A DNA stretch of 64,000 nucleotides from Jacaranda mimosifolia. Its lineage: Eukaryota > Streptophyta > Magnoliopsida > Lamiales > Bignoniaceae. The DNA is taken from NCBI GenBank assembly GCA_018894105.1, contig CM032118.1, positions 29,678,690 to 29,742,689 on the forward strand. The letters run 5' to 3'. The notes under the pieces were generated by a model. The model had not been told where the DNA came from, ran no database searches, and worked only from the letters and a program-made list of their open reading frames with translations. A program made the position numbers and the translations under genes. Below are positions 23,701 through 37,086 of this stretch, piece by piece; position 1 is the stretch's first letter, and the number at the start of each line of letters is the position of its first letter.

Positions 23701-24864
23701 ACCCTTTCAAAATTCAAAGAGTCATGTGCTTGACATCCCTAAATTACTGGATCATACACTAGTCGTTCTGGAAACATATCTTTCATCATTGATTATCTTC
23801 TTAATTTTCGTAGCCCATGGTATCAAATTCTTATCATCAGGATTGGGGCACAAATTTTCCTATTTCCCAACATATTAGTTCTTAGTCATCGTCAATCCCT
23901 TTTATACCTTCAAGTTTCATTAAAGAATCGTGCCTTGTCAAGTTGCTAACTTTTGTTCTCCACACCTAATTCCCTATATGCTGTATCAATATCCCTTTTT
24001 TATCTTATCATATCACTTATCAATATAAACATAACGTTGAGATTTCAATGATACACATAGGTAGAACATTACTCATCCCTAATAATCAGGCATTTCCCAA
24101 AAGTACCCTTTCATGCAATAATCCTTTTCCTATATATTTACACAATCTAAATCTCATCCGTAAGCACGTGGCAAGAATTTGTTCACCCCCAAGGCAATCA
24201 CCTTCTAACCACTTCATATTTTCCCAGATTGATCCCTACTCCTCATATATAACTTCCACAAATATTGCTCGAACAATGAGGATTTCCAAGGTAATTTTTT
24301 TACATACTGAATACAACCTTTTCCAAATAGTCATCTACTCATCAAATTAAACCTTAACGGATATTGTTCGTATAATGCCATAGTTTCAAACAGCATCATC
24401 CTTACTGATGACGATACGTTCAGATGCTTGACGTACCAGAACTAAGAGGTTACACACTGTTTGGCCATCTCGATTATAACCTTTCATTTTCTTAATGTCG
24501 AGCCACATCCCAAAACTTCATATTCTATTTAGTTCCACATCCAATTCCACAATCAAACCTCATTTTTACTTGCCCAAAAACTTTCACATGCCAAGAGTCG
24601 TATCCTAACAAAGCTTAAGCATTCTTTAACTAAAGTACTTACATCTAAAGCATTTCCAAAATCAATCTTATTCCTTACAATTCAAGAATTCCACACTCCA
24701 AGAATCACATCCTAGTATAGCTCAGGTTTTCCTCAACCCAAGTGTTTTCATCCTAGATGATTCTCAATTCAAGTCAAATCTCTAGTAAACCTATCAATTC
24801 CGTTCACAAGAACAATTCCCATATTAACTTAGGTCATCAAAAACCTAGGCACTAATTCCACCTC
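20705..24864 (-). mobile_element. interior of minus-strand gypsy-type element, heavily decayed
   Basis: The 4.16-kb interior lies between the LTRs. Next to the 5' LTR, the minus-strand text GTGGAATTAGTGCCTAGG looks like a decayed version of the usual TTGGTATCAGAGCCTAGG primer region. No conserved gag, RT or integrase block could be read. A minus-strand piece near 20870-20940 (MDILERIKKERFLISWRDKC) could be a worn polyprotein tail but is not diagnostic. The length is short for a full gypsy polyprotein, so internal loss or a non-autonomous origin is likely. Confidence 0.65.
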
Positions 24865-26204
24865 TGTGGCACCCCACTCAAGATAATCCCTAAGCTGAAA
24901 TGTCACCAATTCAATCTTAAATCATAATGCACAAGATAGTCAATAAGCCCATAAGAAAATTTTCAAAATCATCAAAAACAGCAACATGCTCCAACTTAGA
25001 TAGATTACCACAAAAGTATTATATATATGCCATAAGTCGTCAAATATCATTCAACATAATATATACATGCTGCAGGTCTTAATTTCAAGCTTAACATATC
25101 ACATCATTTCTAAGTCAAAGTATAACGATCAGGTGAACCTATAAGCACACATGAGCAACTAATCTATTGCAAAATAGATTCTCCAATCTAAGCTATAAGC
25201 TCATATCCTTCACTTAATCTTGTCTGAGAAAATCAAGAAAAACATAAAAGGGCAAGTCCAAAGGATTTAGTGAAGGAAGTGCAATAGACAAACGAATGGA
25301 TTTGTCGAAGAAACAGTAATTCAACAGAATGTTAACTGGCATAATATTGCAAAGAAAAACATGAATTTCCAGAACATAGATATTTATCAGATTCGAGGCT
25401 ACTACTAGGTACAAGTTTAGGAGTTGTTATTGTCGGCTCGAACGGTCCGGCCATCTCCATCGATTTAGTTAGGGAGATTTTGCCGTCAGCTCATTTGGCT
25501 CGAACATCAGCCCGATCTAGACCAGAAAAACTACACCATCCTTATTGCTCATTGATCAGAGTACTAATAGGAGCAAACAAACCCAAGCATAATATGCAAT
25601 CCAAATAATCCAAGCACAACATGCATATCAAATTGTCCTTATTCCCCCATCATAGTACATGCAATCCAAGCACGGCAACTCGAGCATGACAGCTCAGCAA
25701 TACAAGTAATCTAAGCAAGATAGCTCAGTAATGGCGCTTGGCCTAATAGTTTTTCCTGTATATATATATATATATATATCATGTATTAAAGCTGGTTGCC
25801 AACAAGGCCAACGAGAGGGTGGATGGTGGAGTAGAAACAGTGGCCACATATGATAATAAAGAAAATAGGGATGGGGTAGTCTATATATATTTTCAACTCT
25901 TAGGAATTATGAATTCCACCCCAAAACTCTTATCAGCTTGTCAATTGGGTCCTTCAACCTTTTTAGTGTCTTACATTGGCTGGCCCCCAAAACTTCAATT
26001 CATTTTATAATTGAGCCCTATGACAATTTAGTGCCTTAAATTGACCTATTTGACCCAAAATATTTGTAATTTGACCCCCAAAACTTATAAAGTTCTAGCA
26101 ATTAGATCCTCTTTATTTATATTTTGAACCTCAAAATTTTTGTCAAATTAATTTTTTATTTTTAAAATCTTATTTTCTAAAATGCTAAATTTAGGGGTGT
26201 TACA
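24865..26204 (-). repeat. 5' LTR (short form) of minus-strand gypsy-type element
   Basis: 1340 bases, from TGTGGCACCCC to GGGGTGTTACA on the plus strand, direct copy of 17592-20704 but lacking about 1.78 kb of its centre. Contains a (TA)n stretch at about 25760-25780 and the same TATA-rich block near the end. Confidence 0.85.
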
Positions 26205-26209
26205 GGCTC

Positions 26210-27539
26210 AAAATAGGTTTATATTTATAGGTTAAAATGGGTTAGGTTGAAAATAGATTGGGTCAGGTTTGGACAGGTTCAATACAAAAAAGAAAAAAAT
26301 ATATAAACTTTATGCTAAATACATTGTTATACTATTTTATTAAACTATAATCTTTTTATTTTTATTTGACATATGTTAATTAATTATTATTATTAAGTCC
26401 TTATTAATCACATAAAATTAAATCAAATTAAGTAAACTTATAATTTACTTATTACTTTATAATATTTATATATTTTCTTTTAATACAAAATAACTGTCTT
26501 GCTTAATGAATAAAACATTACTATTTAAAATATTTTAATTTTTGAGTACAAAATGTTTACATTGTACCCAATAAATTAAAAAATATAAAAAATAAAAATA
26601 AAAAAATAAAAAGAGGAATTATGAGTTGAACATGATGATGACTAAAGATTTTGGACATGTAGCTTTTTGAAATATAAATTTATTTTCTTAAAATTTAATA
26701 AAGTAATAGTTATATGTGGATGCTTATGTATAATTTATTATTTTATTTTGTTTAATTTCTCTTAAATTATGTTGAATATTTAGTGTGAAAAAACTTAGTT
26801 TTACTTGGATTTGAAGCATGAAGTAGACGATCACTTAAATTAATATTAAATATTTTTTTAATTAAATTATTCATTCATAGCTGACTAATTGTGAAATAGT
26901 ACTTTTTTTAAAGAACAACTTAAAAATGAGTAAAAAACAATCAAATAATAATTTTCCTATATTTTTGAAATTTCATTTTTTATTAATACTAAAATATTAT
27001 ATATATTTATAAAATAAATATAATTATGGCGTCATTATGACATCACATCAATCGAACCAATAACCAGTAACGTCATTGATTTTTTGTCCAGTTCAATTTT
27101 GAAAACATTGGTGATTTTCTTTCAACAAGATCCCATGATTTATTTGTTTGTTTGTTTAGAATGTTAAACATGGTAACTTAAATATAATTTATGTGAGTGA
27201 GGTGTCAACTCAAGCTTTGACCTTGAGTTTTCTATCTAGGATTCAATTGAAAAAAGAAAAAAGAAAAAGAAGATGACAATGTTTCAAAGCTTTTACTTTT
27301 GAATTAGTGAAATTTCATTACATTTTTCCCTTTTATGTATATCATTAATTATTTATTTACACCCCTCCAAATTTCCAATCAAATGTATTTTTCTCAACAA
27401 CATCTAATTAGGATAATTTAGGAGTAAAATAAAAAATTTAGTAAATTTTTTTGCTGATGTAATTATTTTTCGTTTAAAAATCCTAATAAGAAGAAAATTT
27501 TCATAAATATAGAAAATTTAAATTAAATATTCTTTGCAA

Positions 27540-27578
<39 letters not shown>

Positions 27579-27790
27579 AAGTAGTTGGCAATTTAATAGG
27601 AGAATGGGAGAATGGAAGGATAATTTTGGAGTTGAAATTAGGTTGAATTATTTATAAACCACATTCAACCCATTTTAGACACATTTATATTTAAAACCCA
27701 ATTCAACCCATTAAAACTTAATCCGATCCAAACTCAATCAAATTATTTTAAACCCAACCCACCTAAAAACTAGGTGGATTGGGATGGAAG
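26210..27790. other. AT-rich filler inside the nested element
   Basis: No coding sequence. Holds a (GA)n microsatellite at 27544-27575. Repeats of the kind GGGTTAGGTTG (near 17550 and 26230) and CCCAACCCACC (near 27755) suggest an older small element, about 17535-27772, that the gypsy copy split; no target-site duplication supports it. Confidence 0.45.
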
Positions 27791-28476
27791 TAGGACTATC
27801 AATTGATCGAATTTTAATCTAAATGCAATTCAAATTCGATTCAAATTTTAGGATTTTTATCCAATTAAAATATCCGATGCATCAAATGCGATCATAAATA
27901 TTCGTAATGTGAAATAAGTGGATCGGATATGGAATTAAACAATACGATCCATTAAATATCCAAATTTTAATTTTAATTTTTTTTATTAAATTAATACTCT
28001 TATATATAATATTAATAAAGATTTTAAAATAAAATCTATATATTATATTGGCCTAACATCTATATTATATTATTAATATTGAGTCTTTAACATAAAAAAA
28101 ATAAGAGGAATATTGATAAAATATCAAAATATAATAACATATAATAGTTCATTTATGCATTAATACAATGTGCAATAGGAATTTAGTATTGAAATGTTTA
28201 CTTTTTGAAGTAATATATAATGAAAAGTTGTTAAAATTTCAAATATGAAATAAATTTATTTTATAAATACATTTATAAAATTCAAAAGAAAAAAATAATA
28301 ATAAATAAATCAGGTAGAATTTTTTAATCGAATTTCAAATATTCATCGGATTCGCATATGGTACTGACTAACAAAGATCCTATAGAATTTTGGGTCAGAT
28401 TCATATATGAATTTTGATAATCGGATTCGAATTCAAATATAACAAATCCGATCAAATCTGACATGTTGACAACCCT
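27791..28476. mobile_element. hAT-like MITE
   Basis: Ends TAGGACTATCAATTGATC and (reverse complemented) TAGGGTTGTCAACATGTC are inverted repeats of hAT style. Flanking 8-mers are GATGGAAG (27783-27790) and GTTGGAAC (28477-28484), agreeing at 6 of 8 positions. No transposase. A run of 18 C follows near 28505-28522. Confidence 0.65.
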
Positions 28477-29005
28477 AGTTGGAACCATAGTTTTAAACCC
28501 AATCCCCCCCCCCCCCCCCCCCAATTATGAGTAATTCAAACAACGTTAAAATCACATCCCATAGCATGAAAAATATTATAAGTAGGTTTATGGGTATTTT
28601 TGTCTAAAAAATAATCAGAATAGTTATCTATGGACATTTTTGAATTTTCACATAAAAATTTGAATGACTTTTCCAAATTTGTTAATGGAGGGGTAACGAT
28701 TCTTCAAAAATTTTAAACGGATCGAAATATTAGTGGGCAATATAAGTTCTTTGGGTTTAATTGTAATAAGTCAAACCTTATGGGGCTTTATGCAATTAAC
28801 CAAAATGATAATGTTAAAGATGTTAATATTTAATGAAACATGTGGGTTTTTCCATTAATTTTAATAGTGGAGGACTAAAACTGTAAAAAAAAAAAAAAAA
28901 GGTTAAGAAATTTGGACTAAAATTATCTAGTGGTATAAGTTAGGAATCAACAATATACATACAGTTAAACTTTAGAATGGAAAAGGCAATTTACCCCACT
29001 TTGAT

Positions 29006-29860
29006 GCGATAATAATATTGAATCTAATAATTCATGAAACCCAATTAGAGTAGATCTATTCTCAGTTGACATAATTAAAAGTTCAAAATAATCTTACTGG
29101 CCTAAAAATCTTAAAATAAAAGCGTATGACCTAAGAAGATTAGGTTTTCTTTAATATTTACATACAAATGCATATTAAAAATTTTATAAAATTCAAACCT
29201 CAAACCTTATACATATAAGTATGAGGGTAAGACTAGTGAACTAATTAACTATAAAACGCTAGAAAGATTAGGTTAAAGCATGAAATTACCAACCCATAAT
29301 TTAAGGACATGAGATATTTATAATTAATTTAGTATTTTTTTTAATGACTTGACAAAATTAACTTCAGTGTTAAAAACAACGATAAGATACTTTTGTTTTC
29401 TTCTTTTTTAGTTTTACCATTTTTTGTCTTCAATTATTTCACTTTATTATATTTTTTTATTTTTCTTACAAATTTAGATAAATATATTAAAATTATTATA
29501 TTATTATATACAAAAAATTGATAAATATTCTTATTTTCTTTATATTACATTTCCCACAAGCACACTTTTGAAGTAAGTTTTTTCTGAAGAAATGTGTTTG
29601 GATGTGTACAAAAAAAAAAAAAAAAAACTCAGCCCCATAAACACACCCCCGCCCCCCCCCCCCCCCAACTTCCCCGCTTTCTTTTCTCATAGAGATATTC
29701 CTCTCCGCTTTGTCTTCTTTGGATTCTCTGAAAAAATGGGATCTCCTTCTCATACAAATCTTTGAAATTTCTCTCAAATTTCTCTCCAACTTGTCACTCA
29801 CCTTCTAAGTATATATCTAATTATACATATTTCAATGCTATACATATATACATATTATGT
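29006..29860. other. non-coding stretch with homopolymer tracts
   Basis: No gene recognised. Contains a long A run near 29610-29627 and a C run near 29651-29667; the open frame across this area is low complexity and unlikely to be real. Confidence 0.4.
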
Positions 29861-29864
29861 TGAA

Positions 29865-30385
29865 TTATATATAATTTAGTACATTTATTTTTAATTTTAT
29901 ATAATTAATTCATAATATATAATTATATTGACACGTATATTTTAGTATTTAAATAAAATTATTTTCATAATATATAAATATATTTACACATAATATTTTA
30001 ATATTTAAAAAAATTATCTTAATAACATATAATTATATTTACACATAAATTTTAATATTTAAACAAAATTATTTTCATAATATATAATTATATTTCCACA
30101 TGTTTTCTTATTTAAATAAAAATTATTTTCATAATGTAATTATTTACATGTATACTTTAATATTTAAATAAAAATATTTTCATATATGTAATTATATTTT
30201 CATGTATATTTTACGAATTACTTAAAATTATTTTGATAATATATAATTATATTTATACATAATATTTTAATATTTAAATATAATTATTTTGCTAATATAA
30301 TTATCTACACCTATGTTTTAATGATTACTTAGATTTTTTAATAATATATATTTATATTTACATGTAAAATTTTATATAATGATTA
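29865..30385. repeat. AT-rich minisatellite, about 57-60-base period
   Basis: The unit is close to TATTTAAATAAAATTATTTT followed by CATAATATATAATTATATTT and ACACATAATATTTTAA. About eight to nine degenerate copies run head to tail. Very low GC makes it a plausible easily melted or scaffold-attachment-like region, which is inference only. Confidence 0.7.
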
Positions 30386-31324
30386 TTACATACACAATAT
30401 TTAAACTCATACCTCAACCAATTACGGTCCAACAAGTTTTTCTTTGAAAAAAAAAGGAAAAGAAAAACTCACAACCAAAAATATCTTATAATATTTATTT
30501 ATCACATCAACCGCAATCATTATAATTTTACTTCACAATCAATCATATACTCATAAATAAATTTTCTGCCTCATAAACTCAAAAACCTCACTTTTATTTC
30601 TCAGAAATAGAAAATAAAAATAAAAACACAAACATCACAACCTAATAATACCACAATCTCCCCCTCATCCTTCATGAAGGCACCACTTGCTCACCTTTTT
30701 GAAACACAAAGGAGGTCAGAAATTATTAATTATTTACCCTCATTTCACCATAAAACAAATTAGAAAAACTTCATTAAATTATCTAAAAATCTGTCTTTGA
30801 TTTTTATTTTACCATGAAACTATGATTGATTTAAGCATTAGGATGCCTTTACTCAAAAAACCCTTCTTCTTACCCCTTTCTTCCTAATTAAATAAAAATC
30901 TCTGCAAGTCCTTAATCGATAAGGAACCTCTCTTTCACAAAACAATAGGATTTATGGGGCTGAAAAATCAATAGGCATTAACCTAATTAAGGAACTGAAC
31001 ACTTCATATCATATTACTGTGGATGTTATTAGAAAATATTCAAGTAAATTAATAATGATAAAATTAAATTTCTCAAACTATATAACAGAAGTCAAATTTG
31101 ATTACCTGGTGATCAAGAGTTACCGAAAGGCAGATACAAGGAAAAGGAAATTGCATCTCTGTTGAAGAAATGATTAACAAAAATTGAGAGTGTACCAAGG
31201 TGTCATGCCGCGTTTAATTAGTAGCAGGACTTGCATTGTTATGTTTCCATCCAAAATCTTTCGCATTTCATATTCCTAGAAGACTACAACCATGAAAGAG
31301 ATGAATGGGACTAATTAAGTAGGT
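30386..31324. other. intergenic, AT-rich
   Basis: No gene or clear repeat recognised. Confidence 0.4.
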
Positions 31325-31490
31325 GGAGAAGTACCCAAACGGGGCGCGGGCCTAAGACAACCTCCACCTCCAAGTCTGCGCCACACGGCTTGGTTAACCC
31401 AGGGTCCTAGTGAGACAAGAATCCGGAGACTGGCCCTGCCCAGATTACTCGGCCCTATTGTTAGCTGTGGTGGCCGCCTTTTGAAATCGT
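31325..31490. other. unidentified GC-rich block
   Basis: About 165 bases stand out from the AT-rich surroundings (for example AACGGGGCGCGGGCCTAAG, GAATCCGGAGACTGGCCC and CTGTGGTGGCCGCC). Short complementary pairs GGCGC/GCGCC and AGAC/GTCT can form a local hairpin around 31341-31384. A TTTT follows at 31482. It has no open frame of note. It could be a structured RNA gene, an organelle-derived insertion, or part of a short retroelement. I could not match it to a tRNA, 5S, U6 or 7SL consensus. Confidence 0.35.
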
Positions 31491-32038
31491 AATAATACCC
31501 TCCCCTAAGTGTGGCTTTTAAATATTGTTCCTTAATTAGATTTAAATCATAACTCTTAATGTATGTGTGTGTTTGTGTGTATATAAAGAAAAAAAGTTAT
31601 TCCTGAATTTTTATGACATACTAACTCAAATCTTAAATCAAGTGACATCCAAGCAGTTGGTCGTGGCATAACATTAAACACGCATTTCTTCCACCGTCAA
31701 ATCTGAGACATAGTTCCATTAGTAGAAAGACCATCAACCGAGAATCACAAACCAATAAGTAGAAACTCACTTAAGTTCCCGCCATATCTTACTTCCATAT
31801 GGGCAATATGGCGGCCAACAAACACAAGCAGAATTAAAGCAATGGAAAATGATTCTCGCACTGCAAAATAGAAAATCAGTAACCATGACAAATCTAACAC
31901 TCAGTTTTACGAAAGTTCACTTTTGAGCAGCCATTTGGTGTTCATAAAATGTTCTTAAAAGCCAATAAACTAGTCATAGCAATATATATCTAGACGACTG
32001 ATTTTTGTTTCAATTCCACGGCCTTTCCAGGATCCCCA
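31491..32038. other. 3' flank of SUMO gene A
   Basis: Contains the likely 3' untranslated region of gene A at its right end. A short (GT)n tract lies near 31563-31580. No polyadenylation signal could be assigned with confidence. Confidence 0.4.
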
Positions 32039-34251
<2,213 letters not shown>

Positions 34252-34620
34252 TTCCAATTAATCGTTTCTGCTTCGCCTTATTTTGAATTTTTTTTCCGAA
34301 GAGACTTCGCTATGCACAGAGAGAAACACAAAGTCCTGCAGCCCTTGGCTTGTCTCAAGACCTCAGAACCCACTCTTTATTTGGAAGTTTTCAATGAAAT
34401 AAGGTTGACGTGGGGAGCTGATTTCACGGTTCAGATGTTTCTATGCATGATGGACGGACAAGAATTCAAGTCGTTGTGGATTGATACGATGTCGTTGGAC
34501 GGAATTTTCAATTTTCCTAACGAATCAACCTTAGGCCTAGAAAAATGTGCTGCGTAGTTTGTAAGCCATCTAATATCTATGGGGTGAGGAAAACAGCAGT
34601 CCCCGAATATGGAATATTTG
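34252..34620 (-). promoter_or_regulatory. 5' flank and probable promoter of SUMO gene A
   Basis: Upstream region of gene A on the minus strand. It contains TGACGTGG (34406-34413, plus strand), an ACGT-core site of the kind bound by plant bZIP factors, about 155 bases from the ATG. A TATA-like AAATAAAG (minus strand, near 34373-34380) is also present. Both are motif-level suggestions only. Confidence 0.35.
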
Positions 34621-34639
34621 CATTTTAGCCCCCTTTCTT

Positions 34640-34985
34640 TTTACACCCACTTTTTTCATTTTTTACTATTTCAAAAATGAAAACCATCACTTTTTTAAAA
34701 AATTTACATAACATAATTTTTATTTTTATTTTTAAAATATATTTTCAAATAACATATATATATATTTCCTAATAACATATATATATCCTCTCTCTATTTC
34801 ATTATTTCTATCTCTCTCCACTTACAACCTATTAAAACCAACATAATCATTATATTTTCAACACTTCATCAAAATACATTTTTATTTTCATATTACATTA
34901 CATAACTAATTCTTACCATTTTACAAATGATAAAAATGAAAAAAAAATAGAAATAAAACCAAACAGCCACATACAACACAGTTTT
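34640..34985. mobile_element. degenerate MITE upstream of SUMO gene A
   Basis: It shares with 48551-48850, in opposite orientation, the ending ATAAAACCAAACAG and an internal TCTCTCTCC...ACAACCTATTAAA block. The left end is unclear. It begins about 0.4 kb upstream of the gene A start codon. Confidence 0.45.
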
Positions 34986-34999
34986 GAGTTAATCTAGTC

Positions 35000-35175
35000 A
35001 ATGGAATGGGTAGGGTAGAACCAAACCCCAAAATTACCCAAACTCAATACCCTTAACCCTGTCATTTACCCTGCTTAATTAGGACCAGTACCCATTGGGC
35101 CTGTGCATTGGGTCTGCAGCTCAGACCCAATATTTTTGAGTTGGGTCCAGGCCCGATCTTTTTTTTTTTTTTTTT
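35000..35175. repeat. truncated relative of the hAT-like element at 48922
   Basis: AATGGGTAGGGT, CCCATTGGGCCTGTGCATTG and TTGGGTCCAGGCCCGA match the left part of 48922-50055. It ends in a T run near 35160-35177. The rest of the element is absent. Confidence 0.6.
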
Positions 35176-35177
35176 TC

Positions 35178-36476
35178 ACTATTGCGGGCTAATGCCAAAA
35201 ACATCCGCTGCTTTGCAAAAATCATTTTGCAATCTAATTGCCAAAGTCATCTTCAACTCATCTCATTTTCAACTTTGATAACATAAAAAAAGAACACAAA
35301 ACTTAATTAAAGAAAAGAGAAACAAATCCTTCTCTTGAAAGATAAAATATCTCATAAAAAAATCAAAAAATAAATCTCCATCCCCATCATCCAACAAAAA
35401 TCCAAAATTTTCGAATGCAATCAGAACAACAAGTTTGTTCAGATATACCAAATGCTTTTGGGGAAAACAGAAATAAATTATCACCTTATTCTTGGCCTCC
35501 GGCAATGGTATAGCTTTCCAAAAATCTCAAGCAAGCATCTCTGCAACTAAGAAATGGTTTTTGGCCCTGCTTACTTTGTCACTCATTGTTCTCATACAAC
35601 CATTTCATCCAATCAAAAGAGCTCAAGCTACAGTAGACGCAACGGATCAGACGGAAGTAGGGACCATGAGCATGGTGGACGACGATGGAATGATTAGGGG
35701 TGTTAAAAAAAAAATCAAAATTGATCGAACCGATCTAAAATTGAAAAAATCGAACCGAATTAGGTTCAATTCAATTTTTTTACATAGTTAACTGAAACCA
35801 AATAGAAAATTGAAAAAATCAGTTTTTTCAATTTTTGGTTCAGTTAAACCGAACCGAAACCCATTTTTTCATTTTTTTTATATATAAAATTTTATTATTC
35901 AAGTGCTACTAGTTTTAAGTCTCAAATTAATAAATATAATCTTTCAAATAATGTAAATGTCAATATTTTGTTAAGTTTGGGGGATAAATAAAAGAAATTT
36001 TTGATAAAGAGAAATAATTGAGAAAAAAAGAAGTAAGATTGGAGAAGAGAAAATAAAACTATATTGTCTTTATTTTATAAAATATAATTGATTTTATCAC
36101 CTTATTACTAAATATATCAAAATAGTTATTAAAAACCCTATGTTTTATAAATAGTATAAATATTAATATATGACATATAGAAACATGAATAGTTATGATA
36201 CAAAGAGAAAAAAAAAAATTATATTTTTTTAAACTCAAATGGCACAATTGCACAATTTTTTTATTATACAAATTAATACACATTACATATAAAAAATAGA
36301 TGATCATAATTTAAAGAGCAAAATGTTATATAAAAAGAAAAAATTTCTTTTAATTAATTAATTAATTAAACTTATATATATATATATTATAGGACATGCT
36401 GATGAGTAAAATTGAAATTTCAACTTAAATTGCAAACTAAGGAATGAGGGATCGAATCATATTCGGCTATTCATGT
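35178..36476. other. non-coding, with a possible hAT-like end at about 35696
   Basis: TAGGGGTGTTAAAAAAAA at 35696 followed by repeated GAACCGA motifs (35720-35860) resembles the start of a hAT-like MITE, but no matching right end was found. Otherwise AT-rich with no gene recognised. Confidence 0.4.
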
Positions 36477-36484
36477 GGTAGTAC

Positions 36485-36810
36485 TAGAGGTGTAAACGAG
36501 CCAAGCCAAGAGGAGCCCGAATCTAGTAGGCTCAAGCTCAGCCTATCTATTAGTTTTCGAACTTGGTCGAGCATAAACAGTCAAGTTGAAGCTCGACTCG
36601 TTGGAATAGACGAAGGCTTGACGAGCCTTATCGAGCTTGACTTGATAAGGCTCGTCATAGAGAAGCAGAAAAGCTCGATTCGTATAAGGTCGGATGAGCT
36701 CTAGCTCATATAGGTTTGGATTAACTCAAGCTCATTTGGACTCAAAACAAAATCAATGATAAATTTTTTAAAGAATTTTGTTATATATTTTCCTAAAAAT
36801 AAAAAAATTG

Positions 36811-36873
<63 letters not shown>

Positions 36874-37078
36874 TACTTATCTTTATAAATTTTATTATAT
36901 GGGCCTAGATTATAATTACATATGTGAATATATATAATATAAAAAAGCTCATTTAGACTTGCGAGCTTTTCGAGTAGAATACTATTGAGCTCGACTCGAA
37001 AAGATCGAGGCGAATACGAACTTTCATCTAGCCAAGTCCGAATTGTTCTTGAATTGTCTTATTTCATTTACACTCCTA
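36485..37078. mobile_element. hAT-like MITE with perfect 8-base duplication
   Basis: Ends TAGAGGTGTAAACGAG and (reverse complemented) TAGGAGTGTAAATGAA are inverted repeats. Both sides carry GGTAGTAC (36477-36484 and 37079-37086), a perfect 8-base target-site duplication as made by hAT transposases. The interior is rich in GAGCTCGA-type motifs in both orientations and holds an (ATT)n microsatellite at 36811-36873. No transposase. Confidence 0.85.
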
Positions 37079-37086
37079 GGTAGTAC

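Larger units (their letters stand above)
16606..28997. mobile_element. 12.4-kb nested element with long terminal inverted repeats
   Basis: The left end (16606-16780, starting GGGGAAAATTGCC) and the right end (about 28820-28997, ending GGCAATTTACCCC) are inverted repeats of roughly 180 bases. They share blocks such as AGTTTAACTGTATG against ATTTAACTGTGTG, and TTTTAGTCCTCC in both. Both ends are bordered by the same 8 bases, ACTTTGAT (16598-16605 and 28998-29005). Long inverted repeats suggest a Mutator-like element, although 8 bases is short for that group. It contains a gypsy element (17592-26204), a hAT-like MITE (27791-28476) and AT-rich filler. No transposase was recognised. Confidence 0.6.

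Noticed and set aside
17535..27772. An additional element split by the gypsy insertion
   Set aside because: End words are weakly alike (TAGTGG...GTGGGTTAGG against CCCAACCCACC...ACTA) but flanking 8-mers do not match.
29496..29801. Open frame of about 100 codons on the minus strand
   Set aside because: It runs through the poly(A) and poly(C) tracts and reads as low-complexity residues; no family resemblance.
31325..31490. Assignment of the GC-rich block to 7SL, U6, tRNA or 5S RNA
   Set aside because: No tRNA A/B boxes, no plant upstream sequence element, and no match that I could support by eye.
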